Part shown: in pieces, positions 1 to 11,821 of the stretch
Numbering within the stretch: the first letter of the stretch is position 1
Layout of the letters: every line of letters starts with the position of its first letter
Assembly (NCBI GenBank): GCA_963965975.1
Contig: OZ014424.1
Span: 1,054,001-1,118,000, forward strand
Direction: 5' to 3'
Length of the DNA: 64,000 bases
DNA from: Xestospongia bergquistia
Taxonomy: Eukaryota; Porifera; Demospongiae; Haplosclerida; Petrosiidae
Translations under genes and position numbers: made by a program
Notes under the pieces: generated by a model
Databases searched by the model: none
What the model was told of the DNA's origin: nothing
The model's input: the letters and a program-made list of their open reading frames with translations, nothing else

Positions 1-269
1 GTGAACTCTACACTTGACCAATTACCTCACTGATCATAATTTGTATTATTGATTTGCGTTTTAGCATATATTTTGAGTTTATAATAAACTCACATTATGT
101 TATTATACTATTACATGCTTTTGTTACAAATTAGATTTGTCTTTCACTAATAACAATTCATTTACAGCTGCACACAGACTGCCAATTCAAATTACACGTT
201 GCATTGTAATGTTTTCAGACAAGTCACCTTGTTTTCGAGTAGTGTTAATTTTATTATTGATAATTTTAT

Positions 270-2299
270 TTATAGAATAAAGCTCTCCAATTTTGATGTA
301 TTAGTCAACCATGTGGGGCAACAGTTCAGGAAATGTGATTTAGCAATTTGATAGAGTTTGGAAGCCTTTTTATATTGATAGTAAGTAGTAAGAATTTTGT
401 AGTGGTCTTGTAAATTAAGAGGGAGTTTATCTGATGGAATTTCTTGTAGTACATCAATAAATTGTTTGAAGATGAACCTCTTGGAAATAGAGACACTACA
501 AACAAGATATACTATATAAATCCAGGCCCAGGAGGTTACACTAAATTATTACTTAAAAGATTTAAATTTTTACCTTGCTCGTATGTCAGGTTCATGCTTA
601 GTATTAGCACCTTGTCGATAACCTTGAATCAATACTTCATGTGTAAGTGGGTATAGACACCAAGATATAGCTATGAAAGAAAATGACAATTATATTCTGT
701 GTGAATACAAGAAGCTTCTGGATATGCATGTACCTCCAGGAGCTAATCTCTTTCCATCCTGCTCACTCAATTCTTCTTTAAAAACTGCATCAAGTAACAT
801 AGCATTTACATGACCTATTACAGGTTGGTGTAGAGCATAACCATTTTGTCTAACTTCATCACTAAGTTTACAATGACTTAGTCTGTCAATAAGTGCTCGA
901 TTTATTGCTATATCATCATACAGTGTCCCTCCAATAGTAAGTGATGTAAAATAAACTGGTTTGTCCAGTAAGTGAGCTACCAAAGCACCTTGACAACCTA
1001 GTACATTCCATCTCATCATTTTATCACTGCATGACATACTGACTGTGGGATCACCACGTCCAGGTTTAGTACGTAATACACCAGTGACATGATAGTTAAT
1101 ACCAGGTTGTTTTAAATCTTGATGACCTCCTTGTACACATTTAGCACCTGTTCTATGCGTATCCATTATGTGGTCAAGTGATAGAGGAGTCTGGTTAAGT
1201 TGACTGACTTCTACTCTGTCTGTTGTTGCTATAGAATCTAGCATTGTATCAGGATTATTATATAAAGATGGCTGTCCTCTTATTTCTATCTTTACTTTCT
1301 TTGATTGTCCTTCTTGTTCATTGTTGATACAAGATCTCTTTAAATCAAATCTTGTCATCTCTTTATCTCTTATATCTACTAACATTTCCTTATTGCCAAC
1401 AATGTCTTTGATATCTGACATTAACTTGGTATTTGGTAACTGTGGAAAGATACTTGAATCACCACCTAATAAAATAAAAGGTTGGTGTATGAAGCCATGT
1501 TATAAAGGTAAGTTGTAATAGCTATATTGAATGTTTCCATAATGTAAGTTATATTCAATGTGAAATGTTGTTAGACTAACATGGAGATTGAGTGCTAAAG
1601 AAATGAAATTGAATGTCATCTCTCACATGATACAACCCATGACTGTCACATGACTTGTTAAATATAGACTCTTTTTTGTGTATTGCTAATTTTAACTGAT
1701 TCAATAGATATCTATAAATAATGTTAACACAATAATTCATTGTTTGTCATAATAACCTTACGAATGATCTCCTTGCAATGATCTCTGCATGACTATCATT
1801 TACTAACCAACCTATTTTTAAGAAAAAGAGTAAAAATGTATTCTACACAGGAATTGAACACATCATCTTAAGGGGTTTGCCAGAACTATTGCTGGTAATA
1901 CCAATATTGTGATTTTAATTCCTTATATACATATACATAGTGATTATGTAATGAATAGGGTCTCTAGTGTACCTTTTGCTGACATTTTATATTCACCAAT
2001 ACATTTAGAACCTGTTCCAAGGGACACTACCTTTAAATCTAATGATATGAAAATACACACAACAAAGCATATTAAATGATTCCTAATACATGATATATTT
2101 ATGACCTACCTTGTCCTTCTGATTGAAGGACAGCAGCCATAGGTGTCCATTCTCCATTTAATGGTTTACCTTTCTTTGCTAACATTTTATATTGTGTGAT
2201 ACTAGTAATGGCTACTAGTTTGTGCCACTCTGAACCACTGTGTGGATCCATTGTAGGTTGATCCATTGTAAAACAACGTTCTAAATAAAGCACACCCAC
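270..2299 (-). CDS. ADAT1: tRNA-specific adenosine deaminase 1 (ADAT1)
   Basis: This is the enzyme that deaminates A37 of eukaryotic tRNA-Ala to inosine (family knowledge). Seven exons join in frame: 2110-2299, 1973-2038, 1757-1811, 1581-1711, 734-1465, 574-670 and 270-495. They encode about 498 residues, against about 502 in human ADAT1. The zinc deaminase core is complete: NDSHAE (His about 93, Glu about 95), PCGDSS (Cys about 148, its codon split by an intron) and SCSDK (Cys about 293). The N-terminal AKKGKP..EWTPMAAV and the C-terminal AISWC and YKKAS blocks also match ADAT1 rather than ADAR, and no dsRNA-binding domain is present. The start at 2299 gives the family length; an in-frame ATG at 2266 is an alternative. 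The gene is head-to-head with TIMM21. Confidence 0.93.
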
Positions 2300-2305
2300 T
2301 AAGGC
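2300..2305. promoter_or_regulatory. 6-bp gap between divergent ADAT1 and TIMM21 starts
   Basis: The chosen start codons of ADAT1 (-) and TIMM21 (+) are only 6 bp apart. Each 5' untranslated region and any core promoter must therefore overlap the other gene's coding sequence, unless the true starts lie further inside (for example ADAT1 at 2266). No TATA box is evident. Confidence 0.45.
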
Positions 2306-3640
2306 ATGATGGCTGGAATTACAAGTACAAATCTCTTCAAGTCAACGACAGCAACCGTAACTACATCTAATATCCTAGTACTTTTATTCAGACGACCTGT
2401 CACAAGTTGTTGCTACTCTAAGAAGAGGATAAGCAAGATAGTATCTTCAAGGGAATATGCTCAATCACTGAACAGCCACATCATGTTACCATTATCAACT
2501 ATCTCTACCATTCCAGTTCATAATACAGTACTGAGCTTGTATTGTACTCGTTGGTTGGTACCAGTAACCTGTACAGTGCATATAGATGGTTGTTTTAATA
2601 ATAAGCGGAATTATTCCAAGGAAGTTAAAACAACGAAGGATCAACATGAACATGGTTCAGTAATTACTCAAGTGTTTAGTAAAGAACAACCCAAAGCAGT
2701 AACAGTGGGAGCAAAAGGTACATAGTGAGTTAAGTTGATCATGCATTAGTCAAGAGCTCTCTCTCTCTCTCTCTCTTTCTCTTTCTCTCTCTCTCTCTCT
2801 CTCTAGTTGTTCAAGCAGGACAAGATTTCACTTATCTGTTAGCTATATTAGCTGGATTTGGTTTAATGGGATTCTTATTCTATTCTGTTGGTAGTGAATT
2901 CTTCTCTTCTACAAGTCCTTCCTCCATTTTTACAAAAGCTTTAAAGAGAGTCCGAGCAGATGATAGAGTAAGACATTTAGTACCCCTGTATAATGATATT
3001 CATTATGGATTTGATTTAGGTTAAAGAGGTACTTGGAGAACCTATTACCGGTCATGGTGAGGAATCTGGTCGAGGACGTAGAAGACACTTGAAGTAAGAG
3101 CTTATAAACACTGCAAGTTATAAGACAAAACCCTTAATTAATTGTTTATTGGAGAATTAAATAGCTTTATAAGAATTGGATTGTATGTTTTTGGTATAGG
3201 GAGGAATATTTCAATGGTATACACTATACATTATTACCTTAGCTTGTGTGATTAGTTATTTTGCAGTCATACAATAATGAAGATGGCATTGGAAAAGCCA
3301 CTTCTTTTTGTACATGATATCTATATATCTTAATCCAATATGTAATACAAGATTTTACTCTCTCTTAGTTATTTAGAATATGAAGTTGAAGGTGTTACAT
3401 ATATGAGGATGAAGTTCTATGTGTCTGGTAGTAAGAGAAAAGGGGAAGCAGTTCTTGACTTAAAAAAAGTGAGAAGACCACAAGACATTATGTACTGATT
3501 ACTTATAATCTCCAGCCCTCATTTATTAATCTATTTATCTTTTATCTTAGAATGGAGCTGGCAAGTTTGAGTTAAGATTTCTATTTGTTGAACTAATAGG
3601 ATATCCACCAATGACTATTATATTAGAAGATAATCGATAG
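2306..3640 (+). CDS. TIMM21: TIM21-like subunit of the mitochondrial inner-membrane TIM23 translocase
   Basis: Tim21 tethers the TIM23 import channel to the outer-membrane TOM complex and helps respiratory-chain assembly (family knowledge). Exons are 2306-2717, 2807-2967, 3020-3093, 3200-3216, 3377-3468 and 3551-3640, in frame for about 281 residues (human about 248). Exon 1 gives a long, basic, Ser/Thr-rich N-terminus that fits a mitochondrial presequence. Next come VVQAGQDFTYL, a membrane segment (LLAILAGFGLMGFLFYS), the SSTSPSSIFTKAL motif and the intermembrane-space domain. The protein ends in the family signature TIILEDNR. Exon 4 is a 17-nt microexon. The intron 1 acceptor lies in a CT microsatellite. 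The start could be Met1 or Met2 (adjacent ATGs). Confidence 0.92.
2757..2806 (+). repeat. CT microsatellite forming the TIMM21 intron 1 polypyrimidine tract
   Basis: An almost pure (CT)n run ends in CTCTAG directly before TIMM21 exon 2, so the repeat itself is the polypyrimidine tract and acceptor. Confidence 0.9.
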
Positions 3641-3857
3641 AAAGACATTACTAAATATAATAATATTTAAATGTAAAAAGAAATATACTGGATAAATGTA
3701 AGTATTTAGTCCCTAGATAACCCATGTCACTAGATCATATTAATATTTAATACAAATTGTGTCAATGAAAGTGATATTTTGCAATGTTTCTGTAAAAAAC
3801 TGGTTTCACAAACAGTTTTTCTACAACACAATACTTCTAAGACTATCTTGTTCTATA

Positions 3858-6800
3858 TTAGTGTTGATGTGGTCTCCTATCTGTTCTATGTTGTACAGTC
3901 AGTATAATCTGATTTTGAAATACAAATGACTGTACCCAACTTAATACAACATAGAACACAACCAACACTGCTAAATATTGTATCCAAGCAAATTTAACCA
4001 CTTGCCAAAAACTTGGAGTATACAAGAGCGTCTGAATTGGATAGGTAAGCTCTACTCGAAAAGTAAAGTTACCATTAGTACCAGCCTCCCATTGAGTGTA
4101 AGAGTTACCCAATGTTACAGTTACTGTAAGCAAAGAAAAGGATATTGAGTATGTAGCAGTATTGGAGATATAGATAGCTTATTTTGAAGTACTTTGAAGT
4201 ACAAAATGTATAAATAGTGCGTTATAAAATATATAATTATGTCTCTTAGGTAGTCTGCCTCAGGTAATATTATTGTATGACTACATGTTCATAACCTTTT
4301 GGACTAGATATCTGGTTCTTTTAAACCAGTAGACCATTGCCATTGAACTACATGTACATATATGCATATGGTACTACAGACGTACATTATTATATTGTAC
4401 TGCTTACTGACTTACTGTTTCTCTGATGGTAGTTTCTCAATATAGCTATTAATTCATAGTCTTTAGCTTGTAGACTAGTATCATTGAAGAAAGAGATGTT
4501 GTAGTTTGTGAAACGTCCTGATGATGGGAGTGGATCACGTTGATTGATAAGGATGTCACCAGCTACCCAAAGACGTGATGATGGCAGTGACCAACTGTTA
4601 CTGATATGAATAAGACCTGTCATTGTCACTGATGAATAAGACTATGAGAGAGAATAAAATTCACTTTAATGTTGTATCTGTCAATTTCCCTCCATTCATC
4701 TCTCCATTACTCACACTTAGTTGTATTTCAAAGAATAGTAAAGCTTGTATTGCAGTTATATTGTACTCCAATTGTGAATAGACTGCAGTCAATGTTAATC
4801 GATCATTAACTCTATCATAATTGTAATCCTCCTCACGAAACTACATAATTTATAATTAAAAAATAAATTTATAGAGCATTTTAAGAACAATACAGAGTCA
4901 AAGTATTAATACTAGTATCTCTAAGAGACTTATTAGATGATAATGTTCTCAATATTAATAGTACAGTTATATGTGCGTGCATCAATCATATGTGTGAATG
5001 TTAAAATGTACTTAATATAATTCAAGAATATAATATGTGTCCTAATATACTGTCTATGATACATAATACTTGACAACTTATGACAAATTAAAGATCATGT
5101 GTACATACATCCTGTGTAGTGATCTCATCAAAAACCTATATATTGAGATATAATGGACTATCTTCCTTAAATATAAAACAGAGAAAGTGTTATAGTACAT
5201 GATAAAAACAAACATTGATAAAAGGAAGTAACAGTTGTAAATAGTATACTGTTTCCAGTGATTGAAAAATACCATGATTTTTACAGAACTAAGTTTATTT
5301 CTATAGCTATAATAGGGAGTTATATTGTGGTTATGTACTCTTATTATATAAAATGATGTAATATATTAATACTGTATTAAGTATTGTATAATAATAATAA
5401 TTATTATTATTATTATTTATAATAGTATTCATTACAGGATGTAAATGCACAAAACATGTTGTCCCACAAGTATATGAAATCAAAATCATCAGTAAATATA
5501 AAAGAGCACAATAAAAAGCCATTATTGGTGGTCCTGAAAGTAGGAGAGTGTAGGTAGGATATCCACACTATCTGTGTGGTATAATTTACAACACGTCATC
5601 AAGTACAAAACAAAAAATTAAATGTCCTATCTTAACCTCGTGCTTCAAATATGACCACTTTTTAATATTTTCAGTAAATATAAGACCTCAGAGTGGTGGT
5701 TCGGGGATTGTGGTATGTTTTAAAAATATAACGGCAAAAAATCACAAATGTGTCTTGTTTCCACATTATTACTAACTACAGTGAAGCTCATCATATTTTG
5801 TGCAACACACATATGTATGTCCAGAAAGAAAGCAATTAAAGCTTAACAAGAGTTGTTGCTCTTTTACTTTAATTTTGGTCAGTTTTTCACTACTAGTACA
5901 TATAAAGTATGTATAAAGTACATGCAAAATATATCATATTTGTTCTTTTTACACAGATCAGAAATGTTGCTAAAGTTTGTAAAAAATATAGAGGTTAATT
6001 AATTTACATGTACTAGTAAAACAATGGGCATTATTATAATATTTGATTTTTTATTACAAAATTTAAGAGCAGCAAAAATGATAATAGGTAACGAAATCAT
6101 CTGAAAAAGTTAACTATATAGTCCTTGCTAAGTAGAGTAATTGTTTGTGCTCAGAAATGAAACTACATAATTTATAATTTAAAAATAAGTTTATAGAGCA
6201 TTTTGACAAAAATAGAGTCAAAGTATTAATACTAGTATCTCTAAGAGACTTATTAGATGATAATGTTCTCAATATTAATAGTACAGTTATATGTGTGTGC
6301 ATCAATCATATGTGTTATTGTTAAAATGTACTTAATATAATTCAAGAATATAGTATGTGCTCCATTATGCTGTCTATGATACATAACACTTGACATCTTA
6401 TGACAAATTAAAGATCATGTGTACATACATCCTGTGTAGTGATCTCATCAAAAATTTATATATTGAGACATAATGGGCTATCTTCCTTATATATAAAACA
6501 GAGGAAGTATTATAATACATGATAAAAACAAACATTGATTAAAAGGAAGTAACAGTTGTAAATAGTATACTGTTTCCGGTGATTGACAAAATATCCTAAT
6601 TTATACAGAACTAAGTTTATTTCTATAGCCATAATAGAGAGTTATATTGTGGTTATATACATGTAGTCTTATTATATAAAATGATGTAATATATTAATAA
6701 TGTATTAAGTATTGTATAATAATAATAATTATTATTATTTATGATAGTATTCATTACAGAATGTAAACACACAAAACATGTTATCCCACAAGTATATGAA

Positions 6801-8938
6801 AACAAAATCATCAGTAAATATAAAAGAGCACCTTAAGAAGGTGTAATGGTGGTCCAGAAAGTAGGAGCATGAGGGTAGGATGCTGTACAAAATTTACAAC
6901 ACACCTCTAGTACAAACCAAATGAAAAGTGAGTTCATCCTACCCTCTACTCGTGCTTCAAATATGACCACTTTTTGATATTTTCAGTAAATATAAGACCT
7001 CATAGTGGTGGTTCCAGGATTGTGGTATATTTTAATCTTGTAAAATTACAAACATCTATTTTCAACCCCTTCAAGTATGACCACATTTTTACTAGCTAGA
7101 CATATTTTGTGCCACACACACATGTATGACGAGAAAGAAAGCAATTAATGATCTCACTTTAAGCTTAACAAGAGTTGTTCCTTATGTACATGTAGTCTTA
7201 TTATATATAATTATGTAATATATTAATACTGTATTAAGTATTGTATAATAATAATAATAATAATTCTTATTATTTATAATTATTTATGATAGTATTCATT
7301 ACAGGATGTAAACACACAAAACATGTTGTCCCACAAGTATATGAAAACAAAATCATCAGTAAATATAAAAGAGCACCTTAAGAAGGTGTAATGGTGGTCC
7401 TGAAAGTAGGAGTCATATCCACACAATCTGTGTGGTATAATTAATAAGGAAGTATTTCCAAACATGCTCTTGTACAAAACAAAATTTCCACACTTTCAAC
7501 TTCCTACTTCAAACTTGATCACTTTTTTTTTCCAACTAGAGTGAAGGCCTCTTGAGCCACACATAAGTATGACCAGAAAGAAAGCAATAAAAGTCATCAT
7601 ATTAGCAAGAGTTGTTTCTCTTGCTTCAAACTTGATCAGTTTTCCTACTAGTACTACATTAGAGTACATATAAAATGTATTATATTTGTTCTTTCTTTAC
7701 ATCTCAGAAATATTGTTAAAATCTATAAAACTAAAAAAGATTTATAAATGTACATGTACTAGCAACAAAGCATATCTTCTCTCTCATTATCTAAATCTCA
7801 AACACTGTCCTACCTATCTTTTACTTCATGAAAACTTAATAAAATATATAATACTATTAATAGATGTGATTTATGATATGTTACTATTAATAGATGTGAT
7901 TTATGATACATTACTATTAATAGATACGATCTATAATGTACTACTATTAATGGGATTTGATTATGATAAGTTACTATTAATAGATATGGACTAGATGTGT
8001 ATGTTACAATTGTTACTATCATGTGATTCATAATATCATACATCCTTTAATTATATCTACTACAATTGTTACTATCATGTGATTACATGTAGTCATAGTA
8101 ACATGTACACTGAAACATGATACACTAAAAACATTATACATGTATCACTCACATGTACATCAATTAATAGTATACTCTATACATGTACATATATAGTTAA
8201 TGTTATTATTATTATATGATTGGAATACTATTATCATATTACAGTATAGTATATATGATTATAGTATTAAAATACACAAACAGTGACACAGTGATACTGA
8301 AAGTGATTGAAACTCTACCTTTACAAGTTGGTTTTCCCTAAATTCAGTCACAAGTGAATTATGATATCATCAGATGACATTATTAAAATATACAGGACAT
8401 TGATAGTGTAATTAGACTTTAAAGGTATGCTTAATTATTGAAATAATTATCTACATGTATATTATAATGGTTAATTAGTAAAATATATCATTAAATTGTA
8501 GCATGATTCTATGGGTACATGTATATGTACATGATTTATATGTTGTGTTGATGGTACTCACTTTAACTACTGGTATAGCTATTTCGCTGTTCACTGGTGT
8601 CACAGTGTCCTCTTGTAATATTCCATTGAATCCTTGGAATGTACTCCATGTTTTAGCTACAGGACTTGTGTCACTATTAACTTGAAGTATCCATTGATTG
8701 AGAAAATGAATTTGAGGCTGTTCTCTATATGTACTAGTGTATTGCCAAAACTCTAAAAAAAGGAGGGCATTAATTAGAATGATCAGGTGTTTCTCTTACC
8801 GTTTGTTGAGTGAGCTATAAAGAAAGGAGCTATGACAATTGTGGCGTAAATAATTATTTGGAAGAGAGTTGCTCTTGAGAAAATGGTTGAATAGTACTTG
8901 ATTAGGTGAGGTTCACTAAACACTCGATAGAGAACCAT
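3858..8938 (-). CDS. TMEM231: Transmembrane protein 231, ciliary transition-zone (MKS module) component
   Basis: TMEM231 is part of the MKS/B9 complex at the ciliary transition zone and controls membrane-protein entry to cilia (family knowledge). Exons in gene order are 8800-8938, 8562-8752, 4715-4840, 4416-4641 and 3858-4123, in frame for 315 residues; human TMEM231 has about 316. The N-terminal MVLYRVFSEP matches the family's ALYELFSHP. A membrane helix follows (about residues 20-45), then an extracytoplasmic region with FREEDYNYDR, YNISFFNDTS and LWVAGDIL, and a second helix within VKFAWIQYLAVLVVFYVV followed by FVFQNQ. Exons 2 and 3 are separated by a 3.7-kb repeat-filled intron. The gene converges on TIMM21 with a 217-bp gap. 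The match is unambiguous along the whole length. Confidence 0.94.
4837..6110. repeat. AT-rich duplicated unit, copy A
   Basis: This unit begins at GAAACTACATAATTTATAAT, overlapping the TMEM231 exon 3 acceptor. It runs through an ATT-rich tract, then TATGACCACTTTTT and CTACTAGTAC motifs. Copy B repeats it with an offset of about 1,322 bp and only scattered differences. Confidence 0.85.
6159..7185. repeat. AT-rich duplicated unit, copy B
   Basis: A direct repeat of copy A, including the duplicated former acceptor sequence, the GTATACTGTTTCC block, the ATT tract near 6720-6745 and TATGACCACTTTTTGATAT. It lacks the last part of copy A. Confidence 0.85.
7186..7760. repeat. AT-rich duplicated unit, partial copy C
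   Basis: A partial third copy starts at the TGTAGTCTTATTATA point of copy B (offset about 529 bp). It ends with the GACCAGAAAGAAAGCAAT and CTACTAGTAC blocks that also close copy A. Confidence 0.8.
7853..7985. repeat. 30-bp tandem repeat in TMEM231 intron 2
   Basis: Four to five diverged copies of a unit of about 30 bp read roughly TTACTATTAATAGATGTGAT followed by TTATGATA. Confidence 0.85.
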
Positions 8939-9061
8939 CCTCCCTCGTTGTTCAATGTATTGCGGTTGCTATGACGACTGAACTTTCCCGCGGATTTGGC
9001 GTACTATAAGAACACGCAAACGTGCGTCGTGGCGTTACTAATACCTGTGGTGTCAGATATC

Positions 9062-9755
9062 ATGGCTCTCCAGTAAGTGAAAATAATTATAATAATATGT
9101 TATAGTTGATATTCAATACAGAATAAGAACAATGTAATTATTTAGTTTTAGATATCTATATGTTATATTTAAAGCTATTTCAGTAAATGAAAAAGTCTAT
9201 TTATACAAATGTTCGTGATCTTTGCCTTCCCTGTGATAAAATAAATAAATGATAATTTTAAGAACACAATAGTTTATTTATTATCATATATCTCAATTAT
9301 AACATTATTTTAGTTTCTCTGGAATATTGACATTGAGACACAAGAAAAAAAAGAAAACTGAACAACAAAAATATGAAAAAAGTAAGAGAGAAATAATACT
9401 ATCTACTAAATAAAAGAATGCCTATCATAGCTGCCATAATTCATGAATTAAAGATGTGATAATGAAATGCTTACCTCATAGTTTGTATTCAGGATGTTAT
9501 TGTAGTGGTTCAGATTGTCAAGTCCCTTTTCTAAAGATCTCTTTTAAAATGAAATAGAAAATAAATAAATGTTTTTCTACATTAGCATTTGTAGTATTAG
9601 TGTACTATATATAGCATTAACATAACCAGAATAATTTTAAAAAAACAAAACCATTTTCAGTAATAGCATTGACAGTCTCATTTGTCACCATGGCCCACCA
9701 CAGACTATTTACTACAAACACATTTGTTATAGAGAGTAGATAGTATACACTAATG
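9062..9755 (+). CDS. Candidate small divergent gene (tentative spliced ORF)
   Basis: A plus-strand ATG at 9062 is followed after 11 nt by a perfect donor (CCA|GTAAGTG). A strong acceptor precedes 9314, and that 68-nt exon ends with another GTAAG donor at 9381. A third possible exon after TTTTCAG at about 9662 runs to a stop near 9755. The model encodes about 53 residues: a short start, a Lys-rich stretch (HKKKKKTEQQKYEK), then a hydrophobic stretch. It starts 123 bp from the TMEM231 start, divergently, and interleaves with the 3' exons of the minus-strand IQ/PTB gene. I recognise no family. The third exon is the weakest part. It could equally be a non-coding divergent transcript. Confidence 0.28.
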
Positions 9756-11821
9756 GTCTTGTCTTAATTTGTAAGGGAATATTCCTTTAGAGGCTATGCT
9801 TCATTAACTGTGTCAACCATTTGATAGTCTACCTCCACAACCACAAGTCCACAACCTAATTAACATGCGTGGGTGGGTGTGGAGGTAGGTGCTACTCTAA
9901 CTTACAAAGTTCCTCTGTTTTGCAATTTCAACGTCATATGGCTGTCTGTGAGATATCAGTAAAGGAGAGTCAGTGCTGGCTACTCCTCTGTTCCTCCTCT
10001 ACAATAATTCCCATTCCAAAAGATAATAATATTCATAGTTTCATCCTCCTACCTCTTGTGGTGTGTTGTGGTAATTAATAAGACGAGGAGATGGAAGTGA
10101 TTTAGGTGTTAAACTCCGTGGGCTTTCTGGTTCACGTCGATTAAGACTGGGAGTTGCCAGAGATGCAGATTCAGCTAGTTTCATCATCTGGTCCACTTCC
10201 TTGTCAAGCTCTTGAGCACTTCGATGCTAACAAGTTTGTAAAAGCATTAAAACTTTAAGCAACTATTTAACTCACAAAATTTTCTCTTCTCTTGGCAGCC
10301 ATTCTTTCCTCCTAACAATACAAATTAATTATATATACTGTTTTGAAATAAATATAATAAGTTTTCTTACTTCTTTTTTCTGTTTTTCTTGTTTGAATGT
10401 AACTTCAAATGCTTCACCCATAGTTTCTACTAATCTCTGTGCCTAAATCAATGTACTAGTCAGTACAATATAATGTTAGAGTAGGAACATACATCACCCT
10501 CATGGCATTGAAATACATGACAGAATTTGCGTTTCTTTTTCATATTAATGAAAGCAAACAACTTCTTATTTTTGAAATCCAATGAACAAAATGAAACAGT
10601 AGACATTTTAACAGTAGCAAAATGACGCTGTTTATAAGTAAAAAAAACAAAGTCATTTGTATGTTTAGCTAGGGGCTTACCATAGTATGATGATCATAAA
10701 GGACAACAGCCTTAACTGATATAAATAGCTTGAATCTTCTCTGTCCTTTACCGCCATACAAGTTCTTTAGTTGTTCAGCTGCTTTGTGCATTGTTTCTTG
10801 TCCATATAATTGTTGTACTTCACAGAATCCATAGCCTTTAACATCGTAGAATTTAAGAGCTAAAGAAAGCAAATAGTTAACATACTAGTGTGGTCATATA
10901 TGTGTGTGTGTTATTAATATATCATTAATTGGTGTTGATATATTATTAATTGGTGTTAACATGCAATTGAATGGTGTATTGACCTGATAGAGTTCCTTTG
11001 TTCCTAATATATCCTGGTTCTTTTTTGCGTTTTTGCTAAAGAAAAGACCAGACTGAGTGAAATTAGCATATAACACAGGTTGCCAACACTAGGTGTCATT
11101 ATTTTGATAACAGCTGTTAATGTGATATTTATATAATCTGTTGCTTACATCTCTTTCGTGTTTCTCTTTCTTGTATTGAGGTATCTTCTTTCTGGCCTGC
11201 TTACCCCTCCAACATTTCTGTTATAAAAAGAGTTATATTAATATCTTAATGATTATATTGCCTACCTGAAATATTAATGCAATTTCCCTTAATTCAAGAA
11301 ACCTTACTCTAGCTCTGTGTAGGAAATAATAGGGAGTTGATATATAAAAATAGTATTGTGTCTTCAGCCATCAAGAATTTAAGGGTGTGGCTCAAGATGA
11401 CTCACCTGACCATTCTCCACCAACATTGAATTGTGATAGCAGCATCTCTTTTTCTTGCTCCTTGCACATCAAATAAAGGGTTATCCCAATCTGTAATGTC
11501 AAAGTTCTCAATAGCATCTTGATCCATATGTAGTGGGTCACTGAATCGTTTTGCAAATGGATCAGAAAAATCTCTTTGTCTTCTTTTCAGAGCATTCATC
11601 CTTTGTCTTCGCTGCTTGCCCTGATAGATGGATACCAAGTTCCTTTCTTCTTCCATTTTTTGTCTTTGACTTGGAGTTCTTTTTCGTTTAGCTTTGAAGC
11701 AAAGTAATCCTCTCTTTCTCAAGCATAGGCACACAGCTAAAAGCATTACAGCTACCAGTAGGAGTGCTACTACTCCAAGAAATGTGATAGCTATTATCTG
11801 CCAGGACTCTAGAGTGGCCAT
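9201..11821 (-). CDS. Single-pass membrane protein with two IQ motifs and a C-terminal PTB/PID-like domain
   Basis: Eleven exons join in frame: 11406-11821, 11266-11314, 11149-11217, 10984-11035, 10681-10859, 10493-10627, 10371-10442, 10276-10311, 10053-10226, 9475-9540 and 9201-9230. They encode 425 residues. Seen in order: a membrane helix at about 8-33, then a Lys/Arg-rich stretch; an IQ-like repeat at about 129-146 (IQCWWRMVRARVRF); a near-consensus IQ motif at about 154-165 (FQKCWRGKQARK); a PTB/PID-like domain at about 196-320 (GFCEVQQL, FKLFISVKAVVLYD, TVSFCSLDFKNKKLFAFI, CHVFQC, ETMGEAFEVTF); a charged helix (KQEKQKKEERMAAKRREN); and Ser/Pro sites (SPRSLTPKSLPSPR). IQ motifs bind calmodulin and PTB domains bind NPxY-type tails (family knowledge), so a membrane-anchored scaffold is inferred. 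I do not recognise the whole protein. The start at 11821 is preferred over an upstream in-frame ATG at 11950, because it places the membrane helix at the N-terminus. Confidence 0.7.
9541..10052 (-). other. Intron 9 of the IQ/PTB gene
   Basis: 512 bp between exons 10053-10226 and 9475-9540. No further exon or repeat is supportable on the minus strand; the plus strand carries the doubtful third exon of the candidate gene at 9062. Confidence 0.6.

Larger units (their letters stand above)
4841..8561 (-). other. TMEM231 intron 2, filled with duplicated units
   Basis: This 3.7-kb intron has no supportable coding sequence. It holds two long direct copies and one partial copy of an AT-rich unit, a 30-bp tandem repeat, and AT-rich unique sequence from about 8000 to 8561. 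Short open frames here are chance. Confidence 0.8.

Noticed and set aside
4290..4360. Possible tRNA on the minus strand (TAGTTCAATGG and a small hairpin)
   Set aside because: No B box and no acceptor stem; it lies in TMEM231 intron 4.
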